NCBI GenBank assembly: GCA_003212295.1
Contig: QCQC01000005.1
Coordinates: forward strand, 1 to 50,267
Length of the DNA: 50,267 nucleotides
Reading direction: 5' to 3'
From: Pelagibacteraceae bacterium AG-447-E22
GTDB taxonomy: Bacteria; Pseudomonadota; Alphaproteobacteria; Pelagibacterales; Pelagibacteraceae
Below the pieces are notes generated by a model that did no database searches, was not told the origin of the DNA, and saw nothing but the letters and a program-made list of their open reading frames with translations. The translations under genes and the position numbers were made by a program. Positions 41,103 to 49,873 of this stretch are shown one piece after another. The stretch's first letter is position 1, and each line of letters opens with the position of its first letter.

Positions 41103-41176
41103 TGGAGCGGGTAAAGGGAATCGAACCCTTACATCCAGCTTGGAAGGCTAGCGTTCTACCATTGAACTACACCCGC
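41103..41176 (-). tRNA. tRNA-Gly (TCC anticodon)
   Basis: Acceptor GCGGGTG pairs with TACCCGC, D arm GTTCAATGGTAGAAC, anticodon loop CTTCCAA (anticodon TCC), T loop TTCGATT, discriminator T, and an encoded CCA (41103-41105). It reads glycine GGA/GGG codons. The order tRNA-Tyr, tRNA-Gly, tuf parallels the E. coli thrU-tyrU-glyT-thrT-tufB cluster, so it is an old arrangement. Confidence 0.97.
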
Positions 41177-41221
41177 ACAACCCCAAGAGTAACACTCCAG
41201 TGCTATTTGAATTTTATTGAA

Positions 41222-41307
41222 TGGTGGAGGGGGAAAGATTCGAACTTTCGAAGACCGAAGTCAACGGGTTTACAGCCCGCCCCATTTGACCGCTCTGGAA
41301 CCCCTCC
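41222..41307 (-). tRNA. tRNA-Tyr (GTA anticodon)
   Basis: Class II tRNA of 86 bases including an encoded CCA (41222-41224). Acceptor GGAGGGG pairs with CCCCTCC; the anticodon loop CTGTAAA holds GTA; the long variable arm (TTGACTTCGGTCTTCGAA region) is typical of tRNA-Tyr in bacteria. It is the first gene of the tRNA-tuf-secE-rpoBC series. A hairpin and a promoter-like sequence lie just upstream. Confidence 0.96.
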
Positions 41308-41311
41308 TTTC

Positions 41312-41325
41312 GGGGAAGTGTCCCC
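41312..41325 (-). promoter_or_regulatory. GC-rich hairpin just upstream of tRNA-Tyr
   Basis: GGGGA and TCCCC form a perfect 5-base-pair stem with a 4-base loop, five bases before the tRNA 5' end. It is exceptionally GC-rich for this genome. Its CCCC arm could otherwise pair with the GGGG of the tRNA acceptor strand, so the hairpin may keep the leader from misfolding with the tRNA, or guide 5' processing. The role is inference. Confidence 0.4.
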
Positions 41326-41353
41326 TGTTCAATAAGCTTCAAACAACATGCGT

Positions 41354-41381
41354 TTTATATATTTTATTTACCCAAATGCAA
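41354..41381 (-). promoter_or_regulatory. Possible promoter of the tRNA-Tyr/tRNA-Gly/tuf/secE series
   Basis: On the minus strand TTGCAT (41376-41381, 3 of 6) and TATAAA (41354-41359, 5 of 6) are 16 bases apart. Transcription would start near 41347, giving a leader of about 40 bases before tRNA-Tyr that includes the GC-rich hairpin. It is the only good -10 match upstream of the tRNA-tuf series. The -35 box is weak. Confidence 0.42.
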
Positions 41382-41434
41382 CACGTGATTTAATGAGAAA
41401 ATATTCAAAAAAACGTGTAAAACTAGGTAAAATT

Positions 41435-42178
41435 ATGAATAAATCAGCTTTTTTCATCATTGGACAACATGCTGTTATCGAAGCATTAAAAAATCCTAAA
41501 AGAAAAGTTTTAAGAGTATTTTTAACTGAAGAAAGTAAGAAAAATATACATAGAAAAAATCCAAATAAAAATCTTTTAGATGAAGTAAAAGTTTATTTTA
41601 AAACTAAAAAAGAATTAGATAAATACAGCACTAAAGAAAATCTTTTACATCAAGGTTATGTGGCTGAAATAGAGTATTTAGAAAAACCAATTCTAAAAGA
41701 TTTTATTAAAGATAAAAATAATTTAACACTCGTTTGCTTAGATGGAGTCACAGATCCACGAAATATAGGTTCTCTAATAAGAAGCGCAGCATCATTTAAT
41801 ATTGATGGTATTATAATTAAGGAAAGGCAATTTCCAAGTGATAGCAAACTAATGTATAAAGCAGCTAGTGGAGCAATTGAATATGTAAATATTTTTGAAG
41901 TTTCTAATATTAATTCAACTTTAAAAAATTTAAAAGAAAAAAATTTTTGGGTATATGGTTTTGATGGAAATGGTACAAAAGATTTTACAGATATAGATTG
42001 GAAAGGAAATAATATACTATTATTTGGCTCAGAAGGTTTTGGAATGCATCAGCATACATCTAAATATGCAGACTTTTTAGTTAAGATTAATATAAACGAT
42101 AAAATTGAAAGCTTAAACGTATCAAATAGTGCATCTATTGTATTTCATCACTTAAGTTATATAAAAAAAAAGAGTTGA
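41435..42178 (+). CDS. rlmB: TrmH/SpoU-family rRNA 2'-O-methyltransferase, RlmB type
   Basis: SAM-dependent methyltransferase of the SPOUT knot class; RlmB methylates G2251 of 23S rRNA in E. coli. An N-terminal substrate-binding domain begins FIIGQHAVIEALKNPKRKVL; the catalytic domain has LDGVTDPRNIGSLIRSAASF, LFGSEGFGM and SLNVSNSASIVFHHL, the three SPOUT motifs. The open frame extends 29 codons upstream, but those cross the putative tRNA promoter; the ATG at MNKSAFF is preceded by AGG at suitable spacing and gives 247 residues, near E. coli RlmB (243). The exact target base is not provable here. Confidence 0.88.
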   Translation: MNKSAFFIIGQHAVIEALKNPKRKVLRVFLTEESKKNIHRKNPNKNLLDEVKVYFKTKKELDKYSTKENLLHQGYVAEIEYLEKPILKDFIKDKNNLTLVCLDGVTDPRNIGSLIRSAASFNIDGIIIKERQFPSDSKLMYKAASGAIEYVNIFEVSNINSTLKNLKEKNFWVYGFDGNGTKDFTDIDWKGNNILLFGSEGFGMHQHTSKYADFLVKININDKIESLNVSNSASIVFHHLSYIKKKS

Positions 42179-42211
42179 TTAATTATCAAATAATTAATAA
42201 TTATTGCGCAT

Positions 42212-42287
42212 GCCCTTGTAGCTCAGCTGGTAGAGCAATTGATTTGTAATCAATAGGTCCGCGGTTCGAATCCGTGCGGGGGCACCA
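42212..42287 (+). tRNA. tRNA-Thr (TGT anticodon)
   Basis: Acceptor GCCCTTG pairs with CGGGGGC, D arm GCTCAGCTGGTAGAGC, anticodon stem ATTGA/TCAAT around TTTGTAA (anticodon TGT), T arm CGCGG/CCGTG around TTCGAAT, discriminator A and an encoded CCA. It lies 33 bases after rlmB, probably co-transcribed with it. Its last base directly abuts the stop codon of nadK on the other strand. Confidence 0.97.
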
Positions 42288-43067
42288 TTAAGAAGTTTCT
42301 TTTCTCAATTGTTCTATTTTGATTTTTTTTTGTAAGCTTCTATTTTGATCATATAAAAGATTGAATTTTATTTTTTGATTAGTTTTAATAATAATATTTT
42401 TTGAATTCCTAACTTCAATATTATCTGCTACTGCACTAATTGGTCTTTTTTTTGGATTTAAATTTTTAATAACTATTTTTGATTTATCACTTACAATTTT
42501 TCCTTTCCATCTTCTTGGTCTAAAAGGACTAATAGGTGAAATCGATAATTTTTTAGAATTTAAACTTAGAATTGGACCATGTACTGAAAGATTATAAGCT
42601 GTACTTCCTGCAGGTGTTGAAACTAATACTCCATCAGAAACTAGCTTTTTTATTACTTGTTTGGATCCGTGATTGATAGATAGTGATGCTGCTTGTCTAC
42701 TTTGTCTTAAAATTGAAACCTCATTAATTGCTATATGTTTTTTAATTTGATTTTTATTATTTCTGACTTGCATTTCTAAAGGAGATATACTTATCAATTT
42801 AGCTTTGTTTAAGTTATTAATTATATTTTTTGATGAAAATTTATTCATCAAGAAACCATAATTACCAGAATTAACTCCATAGAAAGATTTGTTTGAATTT
42901 CTATTTTTTTTGAGTGTTTGAAGCATGAAACCATCACCACCGATTACAATAGTAAAATTAGATTTCTTTACTCCATTTTTTTTAATTATTTTTTTTAATA
43001 AAGTTTTTATTTTTACAGATTTAGGGTTTTTATCAGAAATTATTTGAATTTTATTCATTTTATTCAT
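42288..43067 (-). CDS. nadK: NAD kinase
   Basis: Phosphorylates NAD+ to NADP+ with ATP or polyphosphate. The GGDG motif is at residues 43-46 (IVIGGDGFML), followed by the conserved VNSGNYGFL and the nucleotide site NEVSILRQ and VSTPAGSTAYNLSVHGPIL. Length is 259 residues from the chosen ATG. A longer frame starting at GTG would be translated from the 3' half of tRNA-Leu and is rejected. The ATG lies just three bases after the tRNA CCA, so a processed message would be almost leaderless. Confidence 0.93.
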   Translation of the reverse strand: MNKMNKIQIISDKNPKSVKIKTLLKKIIKKNGVKKSNFTIVIGGDGFMLQTLKKNRNSNKSFYGVNSGNYGFLMNKFSSKNIINNLNKAKLISISPLEMQVRNNKNQIKKHIAINEVSILRQSRQAASLSINHGSKQVIKKLVSDGVLVSTPAGSTAYNLSVHGPILSLNSKKLSISPISPFRPRRWKGKIVSDKSKIVIKNLNPKKRPISAVADNIEVRNSKNIIIKTNQKIKFNLLYDQNRSLQKKIKIEQLRKETS

Positions 43068-43070
43068 TAA

Positions 43071-43156
43071 TGGTGCCCTCGGCCAGACTCGAACTGGCAC
43101 TCCGCAAGCGGCAAGGATTTTAAGTCCTTTGTGTCTACCAATTTCACCACGAGGGC
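43071..43156 (-). tRNA. tRNA-Leu (TAA anticodon)
   Basis: Class II tRNA of 86 bases with an encoded CCA (43071-43073). Acceptor GCCCTCG pairs with CGAGGGC, D region GTGGTGAAATTGGTAGACAC, anticodon stem AAGGA/TCCTT around CTTAAAA (anticodon TAA), variable arm TGCCGCTTGCGGAGT, T loop TTCGAGT. Its first 13 bases overlap the 3' end of the cyclotransferase-like gene: the TGA of that gene is tRNA bases 11-13. Confidence 0.96.
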
Positions 43157-43551
43157 ATCAAAGCTTTTTTTAGATATTTTTTATCTAATTTGCAATCTTT
43201 ATATCCACGTTTAACAACGTTTAAATATCTTTCTGTTGGAAACTTAAATAGTGTTTTTTTAACCATTGTATATGTCATTACTTTTTTTCCATAATACAAG
43301 AAATAATATTTTTTATATAAAACTGGATAATCTTCATAAACATCAAGTTTCTTTTCATCGCTTTTTGAAATTTCAAATAATCCACCTGGAACGATTGAGT
43401 TTTTTTTAGGCTCTATATCAGCAGCTCTGTATTTGCTTCTAAAAGTTAGTCTAAAATCCTTAAGATTAATCTTTTTAATAAAAATACTATCTTTACATCT
43501 GCGTTTCATTTGAAAATGATGAAGATTACTACCATAGGCAAAATAAAGCAT
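43144..43551 (-). CDS. Gamma-glutamylcyclotransferase-like (AIG2/GGCT fold) protein
   Basis: The N-terminal LYFAYGSNL is the substrate-binding loop of the GGCT/AIG2/ChaC-like fold, and GGLFEISKSDEKKLDVYED near residues 69-88 fits the middle of the domain with the acidic catalytic position. Family members release 5-oxoproline from gamma-glutamyl peptides or amines; the real substrate here is unknown. Length (135) is typical. It starts directly after the cinA-like stop. Its last four codons and stop lie within tRNA-Leu, so cutting out the tRNA would remove the stop codon from this message. Confidence 0.82.
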   Translation of the reverse strand: MLYFAYGSNLHHFQMKRRCKDSIFIKKINLKDFRLTFRSKYRAADIEPKKNSIVPGGLFEISKSDEKKLDVYEDYPVLYKKYYFLYYGKKVMTYTMVKKTLFKFPTERYLNVVKRGYKDCKLDKKYLKKALMPSW

Positions 43552-44301
43552 TTAACGATCTACAATTTCAATTTTTTTTTCTTTAATAAATTCTAAAATT
43601 TGTGAATTACAAAGATCTATTTTTGATTGATCTTCAGAACGAATTACAATTGAAACTCCTAGTTTGCCTGCATGAAAAAATGGATAGCTTCCTATTTCAA
43701 CTTCTTTATTGCTATCTTGAACTTTAGTTAGTGAACTTGCGATTTCACTCTCAACTGTTTTTAAACTTATTGTGTGACTTAAAATAGGTTGACCTCCTAC
43801 TATTCTATTCTTTAAACCTCCTAACATTGATTTTAAAATTGAAGGAACACCAGGTAAACAAAATACATTTTTTATACTAAAGCCAGGGGCACCACTTGTT
43901 GGATTAAGAATTAATTCTGCATTTGCCGGCATCCAAACCATTTTTTGCCTACCTTCATTGAATTCACCAGGCTGATAATAAGCCTCAAGAATTTTAAAAG
44001 CTTCTTTATGTACTTCATATTTTAAATTAAAAGCTTTAGCTACTGATTGAGCTGTTATATCATCGTGGGTAGGTCCTATACCACCAGTGGTAAAGACATA
44101 ATCATTTTCTGCTCTCAAAACATTTAAAGTATCTATGATTTTTTTTTCTATGTCGGGTACTACTCTTACTTCATTTACTTTTACACCTATCGAATTTAAC
44201 CAATTAGCTAAAGTACTGGTATTCGTGTCCTGAGTTCTTCCAGAAAGAATTTCATTTCCAATAATTAATATCGCGGCATTTACTTTTGTGTTTTTTGTCA
44301 T
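43552..44301 (-). CDS. CinA-like molybdopterin-binding-fold protein (COG1058)
   Basis: Contains the MoaB/Mog-type fold found in the N-terminal domain of CinA. Motifs: ILIIGNEILSGRTQDTN near residue 11, VFTTGGIGPTHDDITAQSVA near 64, and FCLPGVPSILKSML near 148. It has 249 residues, without the C-terminal nicotinamide-nucleotide amidase domain of full CinA. Family members hydrolyse ADP-ribose or have other roles; the substrate cannot be read here. It is divergent from sfsA with about 20 bases between the likely starts. Confidence 0.85.
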   Translation of the reverse strand: MTKNTKVNAAILIIGNEILSGRTQDTNTSTLANWLNSIGVKVNEVRVVPDIEKKIIDTLNVLRAENDYVFTTGGIGPTHDDITAQSVAKAFNLKYEVHKEAFKILEAYYQPGEFNEGRQKMVWMPANAELILNPTSGAPGFSIKNVFCLPGVPSILKSMLGGLKNRIVGGQPILSHTISLKTVESEIASSLTKVQDSNKEVEIGSYPFFHAGKLGVSIVIRSEDQSKIDLCNSQILEFIKEKKIEIVDR

Positions 44302-44310
44302 TTTTATATG

Positions 44311-44316
44311 TATAAT
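44311..44316 (+). promoter_or_regulatory. Perfect -10 box just before sfsA
   Basis: TATAAT stands seven bases before the preferred sfsA ATG (44323). No good -35 box is seen at the right spacing. If this is a promoter, the sfsA-map-purB message would be leaderless and the upstream ATG at 44308 would lie inside it. Chance occurrence is likely enough in AT-rich DNA that confidence is low. Confidence 0.3.
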
Positions 44317-44322
44317 TTGAAT

Positions 44323-45021
44323 ATGGAATTTACCAAGTCTTTAATAAAAGGCAAATTAATCAAAAGATATAAGCGTTTTTTTGTAGATGTTAAATTAAAT
44401 AAAGAAATTGTCACAGCTCATTGTCCAAATACTGGTTCAATGAAAGGTCTTTTAGATGAAGGTAATGATGTTTATCTTCTAAAAAATAATGATCCTAAAA
44501 GAAAGTTAAAATATGGATTAGAGATAATAAAAGCTCAAAAAAATCTTGTTGGTGTAAATACTCATATGGCAAATAAAATTGTTAATCATGGTTTAAGAAA
44601 CAATCTTATTAAAGAATTAAAAGATAGTGACAAAGTTAAAGCTGAGGTCTTTTTTAATAAAGAAACAAGATTTGACTTCTTGTTAGAAAAAAAAAAACAA
44701 AAAAGCTTTATAGAGGTAAAAAATGTAACACTTTTTAGAGACAAAAAAACTGCTGAATTTCCAGATGCAATTACTTCTAGAGGCTCAAAACATTTACTTA
44801 CCCTTATTGATGCCATAAAAAAAGGTTATAAAACTTACTTAATATTTTTGGTACAGATACAAAATATGGAATATTTTAAAATAGCTAAAGATATAGATAG
44901 TGAATATTATGAAAATTATCTTAAAGCAAAAAAAGCAGGTGTTAATTTTCTAGCTTACAGGTGTAAAATAAGTTCTAAAGAAATATTTATTGATAAAAAA
45001 ATTATAATTATAGATGAGTAA
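44323..45021 (+). CDS. sfsA: SfsA family nuclease-like DNA-binding protein
   Basis: SfsA was named for stimulation of maltose genes in E. coli; its function is not settled. It has an N-terminal OB-like part (TAHCPNTGSMKGLLDEG near residue 33) and a PD-(D/E)xK-like core with RFDFLLE, SFIEVKNVTL, and EFPDAITSRGSKHLLTLIDA. The in-frame ATG five codons earlier is possible, but MEFTKSLIKGKLIKRYKRF matches the family N-terminus; 232 residues. It overlaps map by eight bases. Confidence 0.93.
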   Translation: MEFTKSLIKGKLIKRYKRFFVDVKLNKEIVTAHCPNTGSMKGLLDEGNDVYLLKNNDPKRKLKYGLEIIKAQKNLVGVNTHMANKIVNHGLRNNLIKELKDSDKVKAEVFFNKETRFDFLLEKKKQKSFIEVKNVTLFRDKKTAEFPDAITSRGSKHLLTLIDAIKKGYKTYLIFLVQIQNMEYFKIAKDIDSEYYENYLKAKKAGVNFLAYRCKISSKEIFIDKKIIIIDE

Positions 45022-45787
45022 TTATTCTGAAAAATTTGAAAAAATGAGAGTTGCAGGAAAACTTGCTGCTCAAACATTAGATATGCTTACTGATAATATT
45101 AAAGAAGGAATTTCTACTGCATATATAGATAAACTTGGATATGAGTTTATTCGTGACAATGGAGGATATTCAGCTCCTTTATACTATCGTGGTTTTAAAA
45201 AATCTTTGTGTACCTCTTTAAACCATGTTGTTTGTCACGGTGTTCCTTCTGAGGATAGGATTCTAGAGGAAGGAGATGCAGTCAATGTTGATGTAACAGC
45301 AATTATTAATGAGCATTATGGAGACACTAGCAGAATGTTTTGCATTGGAGAAACTCCAGTAAAATTAAATAATCTAATTAACGCTACTTATGAATCAATG
45401 ATGAAGGCAATCAAGATTTTAAAACCAGGGATAAAACTCGGTGACATTGGTCATGAAATTCAATCTTATGTTGAAGAAAAAGGATTTTCTGTTGTTAGAG
45501 ATTTTTGTGGTCATGGTATAAGCACAACATTCCATGAACCACCCAATATATTACATTATGGTAGTAAAAATACTGGAAAGGAATTAACAGCAGGTATGAC
45601 TTTCACAATTGAACCAATGATCAATGCTGGAAAATATGATATTAAAATGCTTAATGATGGTTGGACTGCTGTTACAAAAGATAAATCTTTATCAGCGCAA
45701 TTTGAACACACAATAGGAATTACAGAAAATGGTTATGAAATCTTTACAGAATCTGCTAAAGGTTATTCAAAGCCCCCATATTTATAA
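45014..45787 (+). CDS. map: Methionine aminopeptidase, type I
   Basis: Removes the initiator methionine from nascent proteins. Metal residues are visible in order: NVDVTAIINEHYGDTSRMF (two aspartates), CGHGISTTFHEPPN (histidine), TFTIEPMIN (glutamate) and AQFEHTIGIT (glutamate). Length (257) is standard for the short bacterial type. It overlaps sfsA and is followed by purB after three bases, which suggests one transcript. Confidence 0.97.
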   Translation: MSNYSEKFEKMRVAGKLAAQTLDMLTDNIKEGISTAYIDKLGYEFIRDNGGYSAPLYYRGFKKSLCTSLNHVVCHGVPSEDRILEEGDAVNVDVTAIINEHYGDTSRMFCIGETPVKLNNLINATYESMMKAIKILKPGIKLGDIGHEIQSYVEEKGFSVVRDFCGHGISTTFHEPPNILHYGSKNTGKELTAGMTFTIEPMINAGKYDIKMLNDGWTAVTKDKSLSAQFEHTIGITENGYEIFTESAKGYSKPPYL

Positions 45788-45790
45788 TTA

Positions 45791-47083
45791 ATGATTAAAA
45801 GATATTCGCGAAAAGAACTAACTGATATTTGGTCAGAGGAAAACAAATATAAAATTTGGCTTGATGTAGAGGTTGCTGCAGCTCAAGCAATGGAAAAGCT
45901 GGGACAAATACCAAGAGGTGTTTCTTCAGTTGTCAGAAAAAAAGCTAAAATAAATGTAAAAAGAATTCACCAGATCGAAAGCCAAGTAAAACATGACGTA
46001 ATTGCTTTCTTAACTTCTGTGACGGAAAAAGCTGGAATAAAGGCCAGATACCTTCATCAAGGTATGACTTCTTCTGATGTTTTAGATACAAGTTTTAATA
46101 TTCAATTAGTTCAATCTGGTAAAATTCTTGTCAAAGATTTAGACCAAATACTTAAAGTTTTAAAAAAACAGGCTAAGAAATATAAGTTTACACCTTGCAT
46201 GGGTAGAAGTCATGGTATTCATGCAGAACCAATTACCTTTGGTTTAAAATTAGCTTCTTTTTATGAAGAATTTAAAAGAAATAAAAAAAGATTGGTTGAT
46301 GCTATTGATGAAGTTTCAACTTGTGCCATCTCAGGAGCTGTTGGAACATTTGCAAATATAAATCCAAATGTTGAAAAACATGTTGCAAAAAAACTAGGTT
46401 TGAAAATTGAGCCTATATCAACACAAGTAATTCCAAGAGATCGTCATGCATTTTATTTTTCAGTTTTAGGAATTATCGCTGGATCAATAGAAAGAGTAGC
46501 TACTGAAATTAGACATTTACAAAGAACAGAAGTTTATGAACTTCAAGAATACTTTTCAAAAAATCAAAAAGGTTCATCAGCAATGCCTCATAAAAAAAAT
46601 CCTATTCTAAGTGAAAATCTTACTGGTCTTGCTAGAATGGTAAGAAGTACAGTAACCCCTGCCCTAGAAAATATTGCATTATGGCACGAGAGAGACATTT
46701 CGCATTCAAGTGTAGAGAGAAATATAGGACCAGATGCTAATATAACTCTTGATTTTGCATTAACTAGACTAACTAACATTCTAGATAATATGATTGTTTA
46801 TCCCAAAAAAATGTTAGAAAATTTAAACTTAACTAAAGGACTTATTTTTTCACAAGAGCTTATGTTGGAGTTAACTAAAACAGGTTTAAGTAGAGAAAAA
46901 TCTTATAAAATGGTTCAAACCTATGCAAAGAAATGTTTTGCAGAAAACTTAAATTTATTTGAGATTATACAATCTGACAAATATATAATGAGCAAAATTC
47001 CACCAAAAAAATTAAAAACTATTTTTAGTTATTCTAAACATTTTAAGAATGTAAATTTAATTTTTAGAAGAGTATTTAAATAA
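45791..47083 (+). CDS. purB: Adenylosuccinate lyase
   Basis: Acts twice in purine synthesis: it splits SAICAR to AICAR plus fumarate, and adenylosuccinate to AMP plus fumarate. Fumarase/aspartase superfamily signs are [15 protein letters not shown] near residue 92, [15 protein letters not shown] near 137, and the signature loop [17 protein letters not shown] near 260 with the catalytic serine. Length (430) is normal. It overlaps purC by one base (TAATG). purC, purS, purQ and purL follow on the same transcript. Confidence 0.97.
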   Translation: MIKRYSRKELTDIWSEENKYKIWLDVEVAAAQAMEKLGQIPRGVSSVVRKKAKINVKRIHQIESQVKHDVIAFLTSVTEKAGIKARYLHQGMTSSDVLDTSFNIQLVQSGKILVKDLDQILKVLKKQAKKYKFTPCMGRSHGIHAEPITFGLKLASFYEEFKRNKKRLVDAIDEVSTCAISGAVGTFANINPNVEKHVAKKLGLKIEPISTQVIPRDRHAFYFSVLGIIAGSIERVATEIRHLQRTEVYELQEYFSKNQKGSSAMPHKKNPILSENLTGLARMVRSTVTPALENIALWHERDISHSSVERNIGPDANITLDFALTRLTNILDNMIVYPKKMLENLNLTKGLIFSQELMLELTKTGLSREKSYKMVQTYAKKCFAENLNLFEIIQSDKYIMSKIPPKKLKTIFSYSKHFKNVNLIFRRVFK

Positions 47084-47868
47084 TGAAAAAAGGTAAAAAA
47101 CTTTATGAAGGAAAAGCCAAGATTATATATGCTACTGAAGATAAAAATTTAGTTATTCAATACTTTAAAGATGATGCAACTGCATTTAATAATCAAAAAA
47201 AAAGTATAATTGAGGGAAAAGGGGTTTTAAATAATAGAATTTCAGAACATATCCTCTCAAATCTATCACAAATTGGAATTAAAAATCATTTAGTAAAACG
47301 ACTTAATATGAGAGAGCAAGTTATTAAACTTGTAGAAATAATTCCAATAGAGTTCATAACAAGAAATGTTGCTACAGGATCAATTACTAAAAGATTAGGT
47401 ATTGAAGATGGAACAGTTCTTAAAGAGCCACTAATTGAATATTGTTTAAAAGACGACGCTTTAGGAGACCCATTAATTGCAGAAGAGCATATTTATGCTT
47501 TTGATTGGGCTTCAAAAAAAGAAATAGAAAAAATTAAAAAAATGATTTTAAGAATAAATGATTTCATGGTTGGTATGTTTAGAGGTATTGGTATTAAACT
47601 AGTAGATTTTAAATTGGAATTTGGAAGAATAAAAATTAATGGAAAAAATGAAATCATACTAGCTGATGAAATAAGTCCAGATACTTGTAGATTGTGGGAC
47701 TCAATTACCGACAAGAAACTTGATAAAGACAGATTTAGAAAAGATTTAGGTGATTTAATCCCTGCATACACGGAAGTTGCAAAAAGGTTGGGTATTCTTC
47801 ATGAACAATCAAATGTTGCAGCAGTAAATGTAACAAAGTTGTCATCTGTCAAAAAAAAAAGAAAATGA
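47083..47868 (+). CDS. purC: SAICAR synthetase
   Basis: Joins CAIR and aspartate with ATP to SAICAR, the substrate of PurB just upstream. [14 protein letters not shown] begins the ATP-grasp-like domain; [29 protein letters not shown] and [15 protein letters not shown] are the conserved ATP/CAIR sites. Length (261) is slightly above E. coli (237), with a lysine-rich tail. It overlaps purS by four bases (ATGA). Confidence 0.97.
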   Translation: MKKGKKLYEGKAKIIYATEDKNLVIQYFKDDATAFNNQKKSIIEGKGVLNNRISEHILSNLSQIGIKNHLVKRLNMREQVIKLVEIIPIEFITRNVATGSITKRLGIEDGTVLKEPLIEYCLKDDALGDPLIAEEHIYAFDWASKKEIEKIKKMILRINDFMVGMFRGIGIKLVDFKLEFGRIKINGKNEIILADEISPDTCRLWDSITDKKLDKDRFRKDLGDLIPAYTEVAKRLGILHEQSNVAAVNVTKLSSVKKKRK

Positions 47869-48107
47869 AAATATCTGCAATAATTACACTCAAGAAAGAT
47901 GTTTTGGATCCCCAAGGTAAAGTTATCCAACAAGCATTAGATGGTATGGGCTTTAAGAATGTTGATGAGGTCAGACAAGGAAAATATTTTGAAATAGATG
48001 TGAAAGAAAATGATCCAAAAAAAGCTCAAGAAATTGTAGAAGAAATGTGTAAAAAACTTTTAGCAAATCTTGTAATTGAAAATTATAAAATTATTGGAAC
48101 TCAATAA
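47865..48107 (+). CDS. purS: PurS, FGAM synthetase small subunit
   Basis: Eighty-residue partner that bridges PurQ and PurL in the three-part FGAM synthetase. [20 protein letters not shown] and [14 protein letters not shown] are the family hallmarks, followed by [20 protein letters not shown]. Presence of purS shows that PurL here is the small type and not the fused large PurL of gammaproteobacteria. Confidence 0.96.
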   Translation: MKISAIITLKKDVLDPQGKVIQQALDGMGFKNVDEVRQGKYFEIDVKENDPKKAQEIVEEMCKKLLANLVIENYKIIGTQ

Positions 48108-48110
48108 TTA

Positions 48111-48794
48111 ATGAAATCATCAGTAATAACTTTTCCTGGTTCAAATTGTGATAGAGATATAGATGTAGCTCTTAAAAAATTCGGATTTAAAAATCAAATG
48201 GTTTGGCATAACGATAATCAATTACCTAAAAGTGATTTAGTAGTTTTACCTGGAGGTTTTTCTTATGGAGACTATTTAAGATGTGGAAGTATGGCTGCAA
48301 AGTCAAAGATAATGCAATCGGTTATTAACTTTGCAAAATCAGGTGGTTTAGTCATGGGAATATGTAATGGTTTTCAAATTTTAGTTGAAACAGGTTTAGT
48401 GCCAGGAGTTTTATTAAGAAATAAATATTTAGAATTCATTTGTAAAAATGTTTTTGTTAAAATTGACAATAAAGATAATCCATATTTTAAAAATTTAGAT
48501 AAAGAAGTGTTTAAGTTTCATATTGCTCATAATGAAGGAAATTATTTTTGTACTACTGATCAGCTCAAAGAAATAGAAGACAATAACCAGGTGGCTATAT
48601 ATTATTGCAGTAATAATGGTGATACCGAGGAAAGATTTAACCCAAATGGTTCAATAAAAAATATTGCAGGTATTTTCAATAAAGAAAAAAATGTTTTAGG
48701 GATGATGCCTCACCCAGAAAGAATGATTGATCAAAGTTTATCGGGTGAAGATGGGTCTTTATTTTTTAAAAATTTAATTAATAACATCAAATAA
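48111..48794 (+). CDS. purQ: PurQ, FGAM synthetase glutaminase subunit
   Basis: Class I glutamine amidotransferase that feeds ammonia to PurL. The nucleophile is C85 in [12 protein letters not shown]; the His-Glu pair is in MPHPERMID near the C-terminus; FPGSNCDRD and [16 protein letters not shown] are typical of PurQ. Length (227) is normal. Its stop overlaps the purL start by one base (TAATG). Confidence 0.97.
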   Translation: MKSSVITFPGSNCDRDIDVALKKFGFKNQMVWHNDNQLPKSDLVVLPGGFSYGDYLRCGSMAAKSKIMQSVINFAKSGGLVMGICNGFQILVETGLVPGVLLRNKYLEFICKNVFVKIDNKDNPYFKNLDKEVFKFHIAHNEGNYFCTTDQLKEIEDNNQVAIYYCSNNGDTEERFNPNGSIKNIAGIFNKEKNVLGMMPHPERMIDQSLSGEDGSLFFKNLINNIK

Positions 48795-49873
48795 TGTTAG
48801 TAAACGAAAAGATTGCAATAGATCATGGCCTTAAAGCTGATGAATATAAAAAAATATGTGAACTATTAAAGAGAATACCAAACCTTACAGAACTTGGTAT
48901 TTTTTCAGCAATGTGGAACGAACATTGCTCTTATAAATCTTCTAGACTTCATTTAAAAAAACTACCTACTTCAGGAAAAAAAGTTATTCAGGGTCCAGGT
49001 GAAAATGCTGGCGTGATTGATATTGAAGATGGAGACGCAATTGTTTTTAAAATTGAAAGTCACAACCACCCTTCTTTTATTGAGCCCTACCAAGGTGCAG
49101 CTACAGGAGTTGGTGGTATCATGCGTGACGTTTTTACCATGGGGGCTAGGCCAATAGCCAATTTAAACTCAATTCACTTTGGATCTCCGCAACATAAAAA
49201 AACAAAAAATCTATTAAGAGGTGTTGTGCACGGAATTGGAGGTTATGGAAACTGTATGGGTGTACCTACCATTGCTGGGCAAACTTCATTTGATAGCTCA
49301 TATAATGGAAATATTTTAGTCAACGCTATGACTTTAGGACTAGTTAAAAAAAATAAAATATTTTATTCAAAAGCTGCTGGTTTAAATAAGCCAGTTATTT
49401 ATGTGGGATCTAAGACAGGTAGAGATGGTATTCATGGAGCCAGTATGGCTTCTGCAAGCTTTGATGAAAAAATTGAAGAAAAAAAACCAACAGTACAAGT
49501 TGGAGATCCATTTACTGAAAAACTTTTATTAGAGGCTTGTCTTGAACTGATGGCAGGAGACTCTATCATTGCAATTCAAGATATGGGAGCAGCTGGCCTT
49601 ACATCTTCCAGTATCGAGATGGCCTCAAAAGGAAATTTAGGAATAGAAATTAATTTAAATAAAGTTCCATGTAGAGAATCTAAGATGACACCTTATGAAA
49701 TAATGCTTTCTGAAAGTCAAGAAAGAATGTTGATAGTTTTAGAAAATGGAAAAGAGGAAATGGCAAAAAAAATATTTGATAAATGGAACTTGGATTTTGC
49801 TGTAATAGGAAAAACAACAAATTCAAAAAATATTGAATTATTTTTTAATAATGAACAGGTTGCAAATATTCCT
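48794..49873 (+). CDS. purL: PurL, FGAM synthetase large subunit, N-terminal half up to the breakpoint
   Basis: ATP-dependent amidation of FGAR to FGAM with PurS and PurQ. Family-like sequence runs for about 360 residues: [15 protein letters not shown] near residue 37, [20 protein letters not shown] near 90, [19 protein letters not shown] near 152, [16 protein letters not shown] near 236 and [17 protein letters not shown] near 305. After VANIP the frame reads DTTGKFK and stops, unlike any PurL, because the DNA switches to inverted purL sequence at about 49869-49874. Intact small PurL is about 720-740 residues, so half is missing. I regard the stop as a product of the junction and not a true gene end. 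Confidence 0.93.

Noticed and set aside
41102-41335. Open frame of 77 codons on the plus strand across two tRNA genes
   Set aside because: It is the antisense of tRNA-Gly and tRNA-Tyr; KGIEPLHPAWKASVLPLNYT is a well-known spurious tRNA-derived peptide.
43068-43100. GTG start for nadK giving 270 residues
   Set aside because: The extra codons are the T arm and acceptor end of tRNA-Leu.
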